A stretch of DNA of 9,059 nt, taken from contig CALMBN010000184.1 in NCBI GenBank assembly GCA_937860195.1, positions 1 to 9,059 on the forward strand, in the 5' to 3' direction. Below, piece by piece: positions 1-6,280 of the stretch. Below the pieces are notes generated by a model. The model had not been told where the DNA came from. It saw only the letters and a program-made list of their open reading frames with translations, and ran no database searches. The stretch is from an uncultured Novosphingobium sp. (GTDB taxonomy: Bacteria; Pseudomonadota; Alphaproteobacteria; Sphingomonadales; Sphingomonadaceae). Every line of letters begins with the position of its first letter. Position 1 is the first letter of the stretch. The translations under genes were made by a program, and so were the position numbers.

Positions 1-1
1 G

Positions 2-1903
2 GTCGAATTTCATCGCGGCAATTTTGCACTGGCCGTGCCGCTGCTGCTCGAGGCTCACCGCGATTTTCCCGGCGACCGGACAATCCGTGCCAACCTGGCC
101 GAATCGCTCTACCAAACCGGCGACCTCGCCGCTGCGCGGCAGGTCTGCACTCTCGAAGCCGCCAGCCAGGATTCAACTGGCCGCCTGGGCCGCCTGGCCG
201 GGTTCCTCGCCCAGGAAACCGAAGACTTCGACACCGCGATCGAAGCTTATCGCGGCGTTGTCACGGCGGACCCGCAAGACTGGTCGTCCTGGAACAACCT
301 TGGCAACTGCTACAACGCAATCGAGGACTTTCCCGAGGCGGTTGATGCCTTGCAGCGGGCGCTCCAATTGCAACCCGATTCGCAGGCAATTCGGATAAAT
401 CTGGGCAACACCTTCTTTCAAGGTGGCGACCCTGCCAGCGCCGAGGCAACTTTGCGCGAGGCAGCCGAACGCGATCCCCGCGATCCAAACCCAATGCGGG
501 CGCTGTTCGATCAATACGCCAAGTCCGCGCGTGATGATGAAGCGCTCGAAGCCATCAGGGACGCCGTAGCGCGTGATCGCGACGATCCCATGATTCAGGC
601 CGAATACGGTCGGGAAGCCAGCAAGCACAACCTCTATGACGAATCGGCGGCGGCCTATGAACAGGCGCTGGTCTTGCAGCCGGATATGGCCGAAGCCTTT
701 GTAGGGCTGGCGTCCAACTTCGAGCGCGCCAATCAGGAAGATCGGCTTGATCCGCTGCGCGAGCGCGCCGCTGCGGCCGAAGTCGATCCGGCCGTCCTCG
801 CCTACATCGACACCATGCGGTTCAAACGCGCCGATCGCTATGACGATGCACTTATCGCGCTTGAGCGCGCTGGCGATGTCGGCAACGTCGGACGCAGCCA
901 GCATCTGCGCGGTGTGTTGCTTGATCGCCTCGGGCGCTTTGACGAGGCTTTCGACAGTTTCATCGAACTCAACCGAGTGAACGCCGATCATCCCAGCCAG
1001 CCACGGCAGCGCGCAAAGCTTTATAGTGATATGGTTGCCCAATCGAGCGATCTGGTCTCGACCGACTGGCCAAAATCATGGACCGTCCCGGCCACGGCCG
1101 ACTGGCGCCCGGCCCCGGTGTTCATCGGCAGCTTTCCACGCTCCGGGACCACACTGCTCGATACCATGCTGATGGCCGACAAGCGGGTCATCGTATTGGA
1201 AGAACAACCCTACATTCCGAAGATGCAGCTCGAGGCCGGTGGGATCGAAGCGTTGGCCCGAATGGGACCCGCCGAACTCGCAGCCGCGCGCGAGGGCTAT
1301 TGGCACAGCGTGGCCCAACATGGCGATCTAACGCCCGAATCCGTGGTGATCGACAAGCAGCCGCTGCACACCAACAACGTTCCGGCGATTGCCCGGCTGT
1401 TTCCGCAAGCGCAGTTCATCTTTGCGCTGCGCCATCCTTGCGACGTCTTGCTGAGCTGTTTTCTCACCAATTTCCGCACCAACAACGCCATGGCCAATTT
1501 TCTCGATCTCGACGATGCGGCAACTCTTTACGATCTCACGATGTCTCACTGGGAGAAATCGCGGACCGTGTTCGGACTTGATGTCAAAACCGTGGTCTAC
1601 GAGCGGCTGGTGCAGGATACGCCGCGCGAGCTGCGGCCGTTGTTCGACTGGCTCGGGCTTGATTGGCCCGGCGATGATCTGGACCACCGCGCAGCGGCGC
1701 GGGCGCGGGGGGTGGTCCATACCGCCAGCTATGCCCAGGTGACCGAGCCGATTTATTCGCGGGCGATGGGGCGCTGGCACAATTACGCCGGGCATCTCGC
1801 CCCGGTGCTGGAAAAGCTGCGCCCGTGGGCCGAGCGCTATGGCTATTCGCTCGAAGATGGGCGGATTCCGGGCTGGCCCGAACCGGCTGACGCTGCGCCG
1901 TGA
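2..1903 (+). CDS. TPR-repeat sulfotransferase, tyrosylprotein-sulfotransferase-like, 5' partial
   Basis: The reading frame is open from the left edge, and the residues before the first GTG (35) still look like TPR sequence, so the true start probably lies outside the window. The first two thirds are TPR-type helix pairs with repeated A/L/G and DP-start patterns (e.g. around 280-400 and 640-730), a protein-binding scaffold. The C-terminal third is a PAPS-dependent sulfotransferase. The 5'-phosphosulfate loop FIGSFPRSGTTLLD is at 1121-1162. The 3'-phosphate motif FALRHPCDVLLSCF is at 1421-1462, with Arg (1430) and Ser eight residues later, the family spacing. LEEQPYIP (from 1196) follows the P-loop where tyrosylprotein sulfotransferases carry their catalytic Glu. 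Known family chemistry transfers sulfate from PAPS to a hydroxyl; the acceptor (protein tyrosine, peptide or small molecule) cannot be read here. The stop overlaps the next gene's GTG by 4 bases. No signal peptide is visible, and I infer a cytoplasmic location. Confidence 0.9.
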   Translation, partial: VEFHRGNFALAVPLLLEAHRDFPGDRTIRANLAESLYQTGDLAAARQVCTLEAASQDSTGRLGRLAGFLAQETEDFDTAIEAYRGVVTADPQDWSSWNNLGNCYNAIEDFPEAVDALQRALQLQPDSQAIRINLGNTFFQGGDPASAEATLREAAERDPRDPNPMRALFDQYAKSARDDEALEAIRDAVARDRDDPMIQAEYGREASKHNLYDESAAAYEQALVLQPDMAEAFVGLASNFERANQEDRLDPLRERAAAAEVDPAVLAYIDTMRFKRADRYDDALIALERAGDVGNVGRSQHLRGVLLDRLGRFDEAFDSFIELNRVNADHPSQPRQRAKLYSDMVAQSSDLVSTDWPKSWTVPATADWRPAPVFIGSFPRSGTTLLDTMLMADKRVIVLEEQPYIPKMQLEAGGIEALARMGPAELAAAREGYWHSVAQHGDLTPESVVIDKQPLHTNNVPAIARLFPQAQFIFALRHPCDVLLSCFLTNFRTNNAMANFLDLDDAATLYDLTMSHWEKSRTVFGLDVKTVVYERLVQDTPRELRPLFDWLGLDWPGDDLDHRAAARARGVVHTASYAQVTEPIYSRAMGRWHNYAGHLAPVLEKLRPWAERYGYSLEDGRIPGWPEPADAAP

Positions 1904-3048
1904 GCGAGACCGATCTGCGCCAGGCCGATGTTGCCGCCGCGCGTGGCGATCTGGCCGGGGCCGCGCAGCTGATCGAAGCGGCGCTGGCCAGGCGCGATGC
2001 CGGCCCGCAAGCCTGGCTCAAACTGGCCGGGCTGCGCCGCGCGCTACGCCAGCCGCGCAAGGCACTTGAGGCGGTCCACGGTGCGTTGCGCCATGCCCCG
2101 CTCGATTTCGTGGCGCTGTGCATGCGCGCCGGGTTGCTTGAAAAGCTTGAAACGGATGCTGCCGGTGAGGCCTGGGCCGAGGCGTTGGCCCAGCGCCCCG
2201 AGGGGGACCTCCCAGGCGGCATGGCGGCAGCGGTTGCGGCTGGTGAAGCCTTGCGGGACAGCTGGCTGGCCGAACGCGATGCCCGTTTTGCCGCAGCGAC
2301 CGCGCCGGCGGTCGACCAGGCCACCCCCGATCAGGCCTGGAAGATCGAGCGGTTTCGCAGCAATGCCTTGCGCAAGACCCGGGTCTGGCACAGCGAGCCG
2401 ACCCATTTTCACTATCCCGGCCTGGTCGAGCGCGAGTTTCATCCGCGTGAACGCTTCCCCTGGCTGGCCGATCTCGAAGCCGCGACGGCGGTGATCCGCT
2501 CCGAAATGCAGGCCGCGCTCGCCTCGACCCGGGCCGAGCTGGTGCCCTATCTGAACTATGCCGCGCACGAGGCGCTGGCGCAGTGGCGCGATCTCAATGG
2601 CAATCGCGACTGGACCGCGATCCATCTGATCGACAAAGGCCGGGTGGTTGGCGCCAACGCGGCGCTCTGTCCGCAGACCATGGCGCTGCTGACCGCGATC
2701 CCGCAACCTGCGATCCCCCACGCCTCGCCTAACGCGATGTTCTCGCTGCTTGCCCCGCAGACAGCCATTCCACCGCATGTCGGGGTCAACAACACCCGGC
2801 TGGTCTGCCACCTGCCGCTGGTGGTGCCGCCGGGCTGCTGGTTCCGGGTCGGCGGCGAAACGCGATCGTGGCGCGAGGGCGAAGCCTTCGTATTCGACGA
2901 TACGATCGAGCATGAGGCGGCCAACCCGACCGACCAGCTGCGGGTCGTGCTGATCGTTGACCTGTGGCACCCCGATCTCGCTCTCGCCGAACAAGCCGCC
3001 GTCGCTGCATTGATTGCCGCCGACGGCACTGCGGAGACTGCGCTGTGA
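1900..3048 (+). CDS. TPR protein with aspartyl/asparaginyl beta-hydroxylase domain
   Basis: 382 residues from a GTG that shares the GTGA overlap with the preceding stop. No Shine-Dalgarno sequence is visible, so translation probably depends on coupling. Residues about 1-105 form roughly three TPR-like helix pairs (GDLAGAAQLIEAAL, QPRKALEAVHGAL). Residues about 200-370 match the aspartyl/asparaginyl beta-hydroxylase family (2-oxoglutarate/Fe(II) dioxygenases hydroxylating the beta carbon of Asp/Asn). Visible active-site residues are H293 (PPHVG), H304 (CHLPL), H338 (FDDTIEHEA) and R348 (LRVVLI). Their offsets (H+11, then H+10 to R) equal those I recall for human AspH His679/His690 and His725/Arg735, where two His bind iron without an acidic ligand and Arg binds 2-oxoglutarate. 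VDLWHP closes the domain as in relatives. No signal peptide or membrane segment is seen, unlike the membrane-anchored animal enzyme. The substrate is unknown; the context suggests the same target as its sulfotransferase and oxygenase neighbours. Confidence 0.92.
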   Translation: MSETDLRQADVAAARGDLAGAAQLIEAALARRDAGPQAWLKLAGLRRALRQPRKALEAVHGALRHAPLDFVALCMRAGLLEKLETDAAGEAWAEALAQRPEGDLPGGMAAAVAAGEALRDSWLAERDARFAAATAPAVDQATPDQAWKIERFRSNALRKTRVWHSEPTHFHYPGLVEREFHPRERFPWLADLEAATAVIRSEMQAALASTRAELVPYLNYAAHEALAQWRDLNGNRDWTAIHLIDKGRVVGANAALCPQTMALLTAIPQPAIPHASPNAMFSLLAPQTAIPPHVGVNNTRLVCHLPLVVPPGCWFRVGGETRSWREGEAFVFDDTIEHEAANPTDQLRVVLIVDLWHPDLALAEQAAVAALIAADGTAETAL

Positions 3049-4523
3049 CCCTCACAATCGCCGAGCTTGAGGATCTGGCCGAAGAAGCACTGCGCAACGA
3101 AACCGAGGCTGAGGCCGAAGTTGTCCTCAAGACCTGGCTTGAAACCCAGGGCCCGCAAGCGCAGATCCTCCATTGGCGCGCCTTGCTGCTGCGCGCGCTC
3201 GATCGACGCGTCGAGGCGCTGGCGCTTTTGGACCAGGCGGGCACGCTCGATCCCGCCAGCCCGTCCATTGCCCGCTCGCGCGCGCAGGTTGCGCTGGAGG
3301 CCGGCTTGCCAGCCGCTGCGCTAGCCGAATCCGCCTTGCAACTCGCTCCGACCAGCAGCGAGGCCCGGCTAGGGCTGATCTCGGCCTACTATGCCGAGGG
3401 GCGCGGGGCGATGGCGCTGGAGTTGCTGGCCGGGGCATTGGCGGGCAATCCGGGCTGGCAGGATGGCTACCGGCAGCATGCCCAGCTCTCGGCTCTGCTC
3501 GGTCAGTCGGAGCTGGGACTGCTCCCGCTCACCCGCACGATCGAGCGCTTTCCCGATGCGCTCGAAATGCAGCTGCAGGCGCTCGATATGTTGATGGCCA
3601 AGGGTGACCACGCAGCGGCAGCGCAGCTGGCCGAACAAGCGTTGCGCCGGTTCGGCGAGCATCCGCCGTTGCTGATTGACCGGGCGACCGCGCTCGATGA
3701 GCTGGGGCAGGCCGATCAAGCAGCAGCAGTGTTTGGCCAATGCGGAGAACCGGGCGATGCCGCCCATGCCTGCCGCCTGATCCGGCATCTGTTGCGCCGG
3801 GGCGATCCACACGAAGCGCTGCGTACCGCCGAACCGTGGCTGGCAAGCAATGCGGCAACCCAGATCTGGCCTTATGTCGCGTTGGCCTGGCGCACGCTGG
3901 GTGACAAGCAAGCCGACTGGCTGGAGCGGCAGCAGGGCCTGGTGCAGGTTTATGACTTGGCCGAGCAAACGTCGGACCTCACCGGATTGGCCGAACGGCT
4001 GCGGCTGATTCATGCCCGATCGGGCCAATTCGCCGACCAGTCGGTCAAGGGCGGCACCCAGACTGATGGTCCGTTGTTCGCCCGGATCGAGCCAGAGATC
4101 GTCGCGATCCGGCAATTGATAGCCGATAGTCTGGCCAAGCATCTCGCGGGCCTGCCGACGCATGACCCGTTCCATCCGCAGCTGGCGCCGCGCCGCGATC
4201 GCCCGGTCCGCTTTGCCGGGAGCTGGTCGGTACGGCTGGAAGGGCAGGGCTTTCATCGCGTCCACCACCACCCGCAAGGCTGGTTCAGCGCGGTGTTCTA
4301 TGTCGCGGTGCCCGATTCGCTCGAACAGCGGGAAGGGCAGCTGGTGCTGGGCGGCTCGCCGCAAGAATTGGGGCTTGATCTTGAGCCGTTCCAGTATGTT
4401 GAGCCGAGAGCCGGACGGCTGGTTATCTTCCCATCGACCCTGTGGCATGCTACCGAGCCGTTCAGGAGCGGTGAGCGAATGACTATCTCGTTCGATCTTG
4501 CCCGGCCTTTCGAGGAGAGCTGA
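3045..4523 (+). CDS. TPR protein with C-terminal putative 2OG-Fe(II) oxygenase domain
   Basis: 492 residues. I chose GTG at 3045 because GGAGA (3033-3037) sits 8 bases upstream and the start again overlaps the previous stop as GTGA. An in-frame start at 2964 would add an Arg-rich stretch that is merely the previous gene read out of frame. Residues about 1-330 are TPR-like helical repeats (e.g. QADQAAAVFGQCGEPGDAA, EALRTAEPWLASN). From about 335, QSVKGGTQTDGPLF opens a domain I recognise as the putative 2OG-Fe(II) oxygenase family common on bacterial TPR proteins. A His cluster at 404 and 407-409 precedes the core strand WFSAVFYVAVP. A distal His468 lies in FPSTLWHATEP, and R478, ten residues on, is the expected 2-oxoglutarate-binding Arg. 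Which proximal His binds iron cannot be decided by eye. The family hydroxylates unknown substrates; sharing an operon with a sulfotransferase and a beta-hydroxylase suggests joint modification of one target. Confidence 0.88.
   Translation: MTLTIAELEDLAEEALRNETEAEAEVVLKTWLETQGPQAQILHWRALLLRALDRRVEALALLDQAGTLDPASPSIARSRAQVALEAGLPAAALAESALQLAPTSSEARLGLISAYYAEGRGAMALELLAGALAGNPGWQDGYRQHAQLSALLGQSELGLLPLTRTIERFPDALEMQLQALDMLMAKGDHAAAAQLAEQALRRFGEHPPLLIDRATALDELGQADQAAAVFGQCGEPGDAAHACRLIRHLLRRGDPHEALRTAEPWLASNAATQIWPYVALAWRTLGDKQADWLERQQGLVQVYDLAEQTSDLTGLAERLRLIHARSGQFADQSVKGGTQTDGPLFARIEPEIVAIRQLIADSLAKHLAGLPTHDPFHPQLAPRRDRPVRFAGSWSVRLEGQGFHRVHHHPQGWFSAVFYVAVPDSLEQREGQLVLGGSPQELGLDLEPFQYVEPRAGRLVIFPSTLWHATEPFRSGERMTISFDLARPFEES
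4512..4518 (+). promoter_or_regulatory. Strong ribosome binding site for the small exported protein
   Basis: GAGGAGA lies 6 bases before the ATG at 4525, inside the last codons of the upstream oxygenase gene. It is the best Shine-Dalgarno match in the left half of the window and decides the ATG over an in-frame TTG at 4498. It suggests that the small protein can be translated more strongly than the enzymes before it. Confidence 0.75.
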
Positions 4524-4524
4524 T

Positions 4525-4800
4525 ATGAGCATTATTGCCGCCGTTTTGCTGATGGCTGCCGGGGCTGGCGATGTCCCTGCGGTAACCCAACCGGAGACCA
4601 CAACAAACTCCCAGCCGGCTAAGCCGGAAACCGAGCAGGCTTCGAACGATCCGATGGTTTGCCATTCCTATCAGGAACTTGGCTCTCGGCTCAAGCGCCG
4701 CAAGGTGTGCATGCACAAGAGCGAATGGGATGCGCAGAACCGCGAAGAAAAGATGATGATCAACCGCACCCAGGTCCAGCGCGGCACGATTGGCAACTGA
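4525..4800 (+). CDS. Small predicted exported protein, unknown function
   Basis: 91 residues starting one base after the oxygenase stop. The N-terminus is hydrophobic (IIAAVLLMAAGAG, about residues 3-15) and resembles a short signal peptide, although the ATG start gives it no positive charge; an in-frame TTG at 4498 would add two arginines but lacks a ribosome site of this quality. Then comes a Pro/Thr/Gln/Glu-rich, probably disordered segment (17-43) and a compact C-terminal part with two cysteines (C46, C62) around a basic stretch (GSRLKRRKVC), then SEWDAQ. I recall similar short secreted proteins of the form VC-x-GSRL-x-RVC-x-R-x-EW as unannotated conserved proteins in sphingomonads, but I cannot name a function. 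The two Cys could form a disulfide after export. It has a single tyrosine, Y49 in CHSYQEL. Sitting directly behind three modification enzymes, it may be their substrate or partner, or simply a passenger. Confidence 0.8.
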   Translation: MSIIAAVLLMAAGAGDVPAVTQPETTTNSQPAKPETEQASNDPMVCHSYQELGSRLKRRKVCMHKSEWDAQNREEKMMINRTQVQRGTIGN

Positions 4801-4806
4801 TTCGCC

Positions 4807-4836
4807 GAGGGCCGGGAGCGTCTAGTTTCCGGCCTC
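4807..4836 (+). other. Imperfect hairpin before the phytase-like gene
   Basis: GAGGGCCGG (4807-4815) pairs with CCGGCCTC (4829-4836) with one bulged G and a 13-base loop. It lies between the small exported protein and the AGGAG (4840-4844) of the next gene. No T run follows, so it is a weak terminator candidate at best. It could be an mRNA-stabilising or translation-modulating structure, or chance in GC-rich DNA. Confidence 0.3.
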
Positions 4837-4854
4837 ACCAGGAGCGTTCCCGCA

Positions 4855-5868
4855 ATGCGACGCCTGCTCGCGCTGACCGTCGCGCTGGTCCTCTTGTCCG
4901 TCACCTGGCTGCGCAGCGAGGTGCCGAAACCGGATAACCGGCCGTTGCTGCAATTGACGGCATTGGCACTGGTGCCGGGTTGCTGCAGGATCGGGCCGCT
5001 CAAATTGGTTGGGGCCTGGCAGTTACAATCCCGCCACGGCGCTTTCGGCGGCTATTCGGCGTTGCTCAGGATCGCACCAGGGCGGCTGCTGGCCTTCAGT
5101 GACCGGGGATATCTGCTCGAATTCTCCGAGCCCGGATCACCACAGCGACAGCCCCAGTTCGGCGCGACCCTGAGCGACCGCGAAGCCCTCAAGGTCAACC
5201 GCGATGTCGAATCTGCCACGCAGGATCCGGCCACTGGCCGGATCTGGCTGGCGCTTGAAGGCCGCAACGCGCTCGCCCGGCATCGCGCCAAACTGAGCCG
5301 AGAGGCATTCCAGCTGATGCCCGAATGGCAGAACTGGCCGCAAAATTCAGGTCCCGAGGCGATGGTCCGGTTGGCCGACGGCCGGTTCATGGTGGTATGC
5401 GAATGCCGGACTACCTGGTTTGGTGGCAACCTGCATCCCGGCTTTGTTTATTCGGGCGATCCCATCGCCAACCCGGCGGGCCAAGCCTTCACCATGGCGG
5501 GCATCCCCGGTTTTCGCCCGACCGACGTGGCCCAGTTGCCCGATGGCCGGGTGCTGATCCTGGCACGGCGGCTGACCTGGCCGGTCCCGGCCCGGTTTGC
5601 GATTAAGGTGTTGATTGCCGATCCAGCGGAGATCAAGCCGGGCGGCATCTGGCAGGCGCATGAACTGGCCGATCTGGCCGATCCCTGGCCAATCGACAAC
5701 TACGAAGGGCTGGCGATCGAACGCATGGCCGATGGCAAGCTGATCGGCTGGATTGTCAGCGATGAAAACGGCGCGGTTTCGCAGCGCGCCCTGCTGCTCA
5801 AGGTCGAGATTGACGAGGCCGCCCTTCCGCCAAAGCAAAAGGCGCCCGGATCAACCGGACGCCCTTGA
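4855..5868 (+). CDS. Esterase-like activity of phytase family protein
   Basis: 337 residues. The ATG is preceded by AGGAG (4840-4844) at a 10-base spacing. The first 20 residues are MRRLL followed by a hydrophobic run (LALTVALVLLSVTWL), so the protein is exported or held in the inner membrane by an uncleaved anchor; no clear AxA cleavage site is seen. The rest fits the phytase-like domain family (beta-propeller type, annotated as esterase-like activity of phytase), with family-style segments FGGYSALL (64-71), FSDRGYLLEF (81-90), ESATQDPATGRIWLALEG (119-136), EAMVRLADGRF (168-178) and DNYEGLAIER (281-290). The real substrate is uncertain; the name reflects homology, and the classic phytase RHGxRxP motif is not expected or seen. 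C43-C44 is an adjacent cysteine pair. It follows the small exported protein by 54 bases on the same strand and may be co-transcribed. It converges on rpmB, and its last codons carry rpmB's terminator. Confidence 0.85.
   Translation: MRRLLALTVALVLLSVTWLRSEVPKPDNRPLLQLTALALVPGCCRIGPLKLVGAWQLQSRHGAFGGYSALLRIAPGRLLAFSDRGYLLEFSEPGSPQRQPQFGATLSDREALKVNRDVESATQDPATGRIWLALEGRNALARHRAKLSREAFQLMPEWQNWPQNSGPEAMVRLADGRFMVVCECRTTWFGGNLHPGFVYSGDPIANPAGQAFTMAGIPGFRPTDVAQLPDGRVLILARRLTWPVPARFAIKVLIADPAEIKPGGIWQAHELADLADPWPIDNYEGLAIERMADGKLIGWIVSDENGAVSQRALLLKVEIDEAALPPKQKAPGSTGRP
5837..5863 (-). terminator. Intrinsic terminator of rpmB
   Basis: Read on the - strand, GGCGTCCGG and CCGGGCGCC (5855-5863 and 5841-5849) form a 9-pair stem around a 5-base loop TTGAT, followed at once by TTTTGCTTT. 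The one non-Watson-Crick position is U-G in the - strand RNA but A-C on the + strand, so the stem is better formed for rpmB. It starts 30 bases after the rpmB stop and lies inside the last codons of the convergent phytase-like gene. Confidence 0.65.
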
Positions 5869-5882
5869 ATTGCTTGCAGAAA

Positions 5883-5913
5883 GCTGCGCCGATCAGGCCG
5901 CAGCAGCCTTTTT
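5883..5913 (+). terminator. Possible terminator of the phytase-like gene
   Basis: On the + strand, GCTGCGCC (5883-5890) pairs with GGC-c-GCAGC (5896-5904) across the loop GATCA with one bulged C. AGCC and then TTTTTCTT (5909-5916) follow. The T run starts 4 bases after the stem, which is looser than ideal. It begins 15 bases after the phytase-like stop and overlaps the 3' end of rpmB, whose Lys-Ala tail codons supply the sequence, so partial coincidence is possible. Confidence 0.4.
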
Positions 5914-6180
5914 CTTGAGCTCGCGCTTGACCTTGACTGCGCTGGTCGAAAGCTTTTCGTCCGAAGTCTTGAGCAGCCAGTTATCGAGCCCGCCGACGTG
6001 TTCGACCGAGCGCAGGCCCTGGGTCGAAACCCGAAACTTGTAGCTGCGATCCAGCTCATCGGACATCAGCGTGACGTTCTGCAGGTTTGGCAGGAAAACG
6101 CGCTTGGTCTTGTTGTTGGCGTGGCTGACGTTGTTGCCGACCTGGCGACCTTTACCGGTCAGTTCGCAAATACGGGACAT
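5893..6180 (-). CDS. rpmB: 50S ribosomal protein L28
   Basis: 95 residues beginning [20 protein letters not shown], the conserved L28 opening, followed by [16 protein letters not shown], also diagnostic. L28 is a small basic protein of the large ribosomal subunit needed for subunit assembly. The start is the ATG at 6180; an upstream in-frame start at 6243 would add 21 residues absent from the family and would run through the promoter. The C-terminus ends in a Lys/Ala-rich tail ([11 protein letters not shown]). Only one cysteine (C5) is present, so this is the form lacking the paired zinc-binding cysteines. No strong Shine-Dalgarno is seen (GCGAG about 9 bases upstream). It is transcribed alone, with a promoter in the gap shared with tadA and a terminator just beyond its stop. 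Confidence 0.97.
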   Translation of the reverse strand: MSRICELTGKGRQVGNNVSHANNKTKRVFLPNLQNVTLMSDELDRSYKFRVSTQGLRSVEHVGGLDNWLLKTSDEKLSTSAVKVKRELKKKAAAA

Positions 6181-6228
6181 GGTTAAACTCGCTTGAAAAA
6201 CTGGACACCCATGACGGGAGAAGGCGCG

Positions 6229-6257
6229 CGCATAGCGATTCACCCTTGAAGGGTCAA
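6229..6257 (-). promoter_or_regulatory. Promoter of rpmB
   Basis: On the - strand, TTGACC (6257-6252) and TATGCG (6234-6229) are separated by exactly 17 bases, a good fit to the housekeeping sigma-70 type promoter of alphaproteobacteria. The predicted start near 6222 gives a leader of roughly 40 bases before the rpmB ATG. This is prediction from spacing and consensus only. Confidence 0.65.
6242..6254. repeat. Perfect short palindrome in the rpmB-tadA gap
   Basis: ACCCTT-G-AAGGGT is a perfect 6-base inverted repeat around a single centre base. It overlaps the rpmB -35 hexamer and spacer and lies 27 bases before the tadA start, so it is placed where an operator for the divergent pair could act. 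Chance cannot be excluded for so short a repeat. Confidence 0.4.
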
Positions 6258-6280
6258 GAAATACCCGCCAACCGGCTTAA

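Noticed and set aside
173..1042. 289-codon - strand frame opposite the TPR region of the sulfotransferase
   Set aside because: It is a shadow of the + strand coding region, with no ribosome site, motif or plausible context.
2044..2994. 316-codon - strand frame opposite the beta-hydroxylase
   Set aside because: It covers the conserved His/Arg region of the real gene, and its translation is Arg/Gly-rich without family features.
2964..3044. Longer N-terminus for the third TPR gene
   Set aside because: The added residues are an Arg/Cys-rich out-of-frame reading of the previous gene. The GTG at 3045 has GGAGA at 8 bases and the same GTGA overlap as the previous junction.
4498..4524. TTG start giving the small exported protein a positively charged n-region
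   Set aside because: It would improve the signal peptide, but it has no good ribosome site, whereas the ATG at 4525 has GAGGAGA at 6 bases. Kept only as an alternative.
3369..4601. 410-codon open frame on the - strand opposite the oxygenase gene
   Set aside because: It is antisense to a gene with clear domain motifs; long antisense frames are expected in GC-rich DNA, and its residues show no recognisable domain.
5893..6243. Extended rpmB start with 21 extra residues
   Set aside because: L28 proteins begin at MSR-x-CELTGK; the extension runs through the leader and the -10 region of the predicted promoter.
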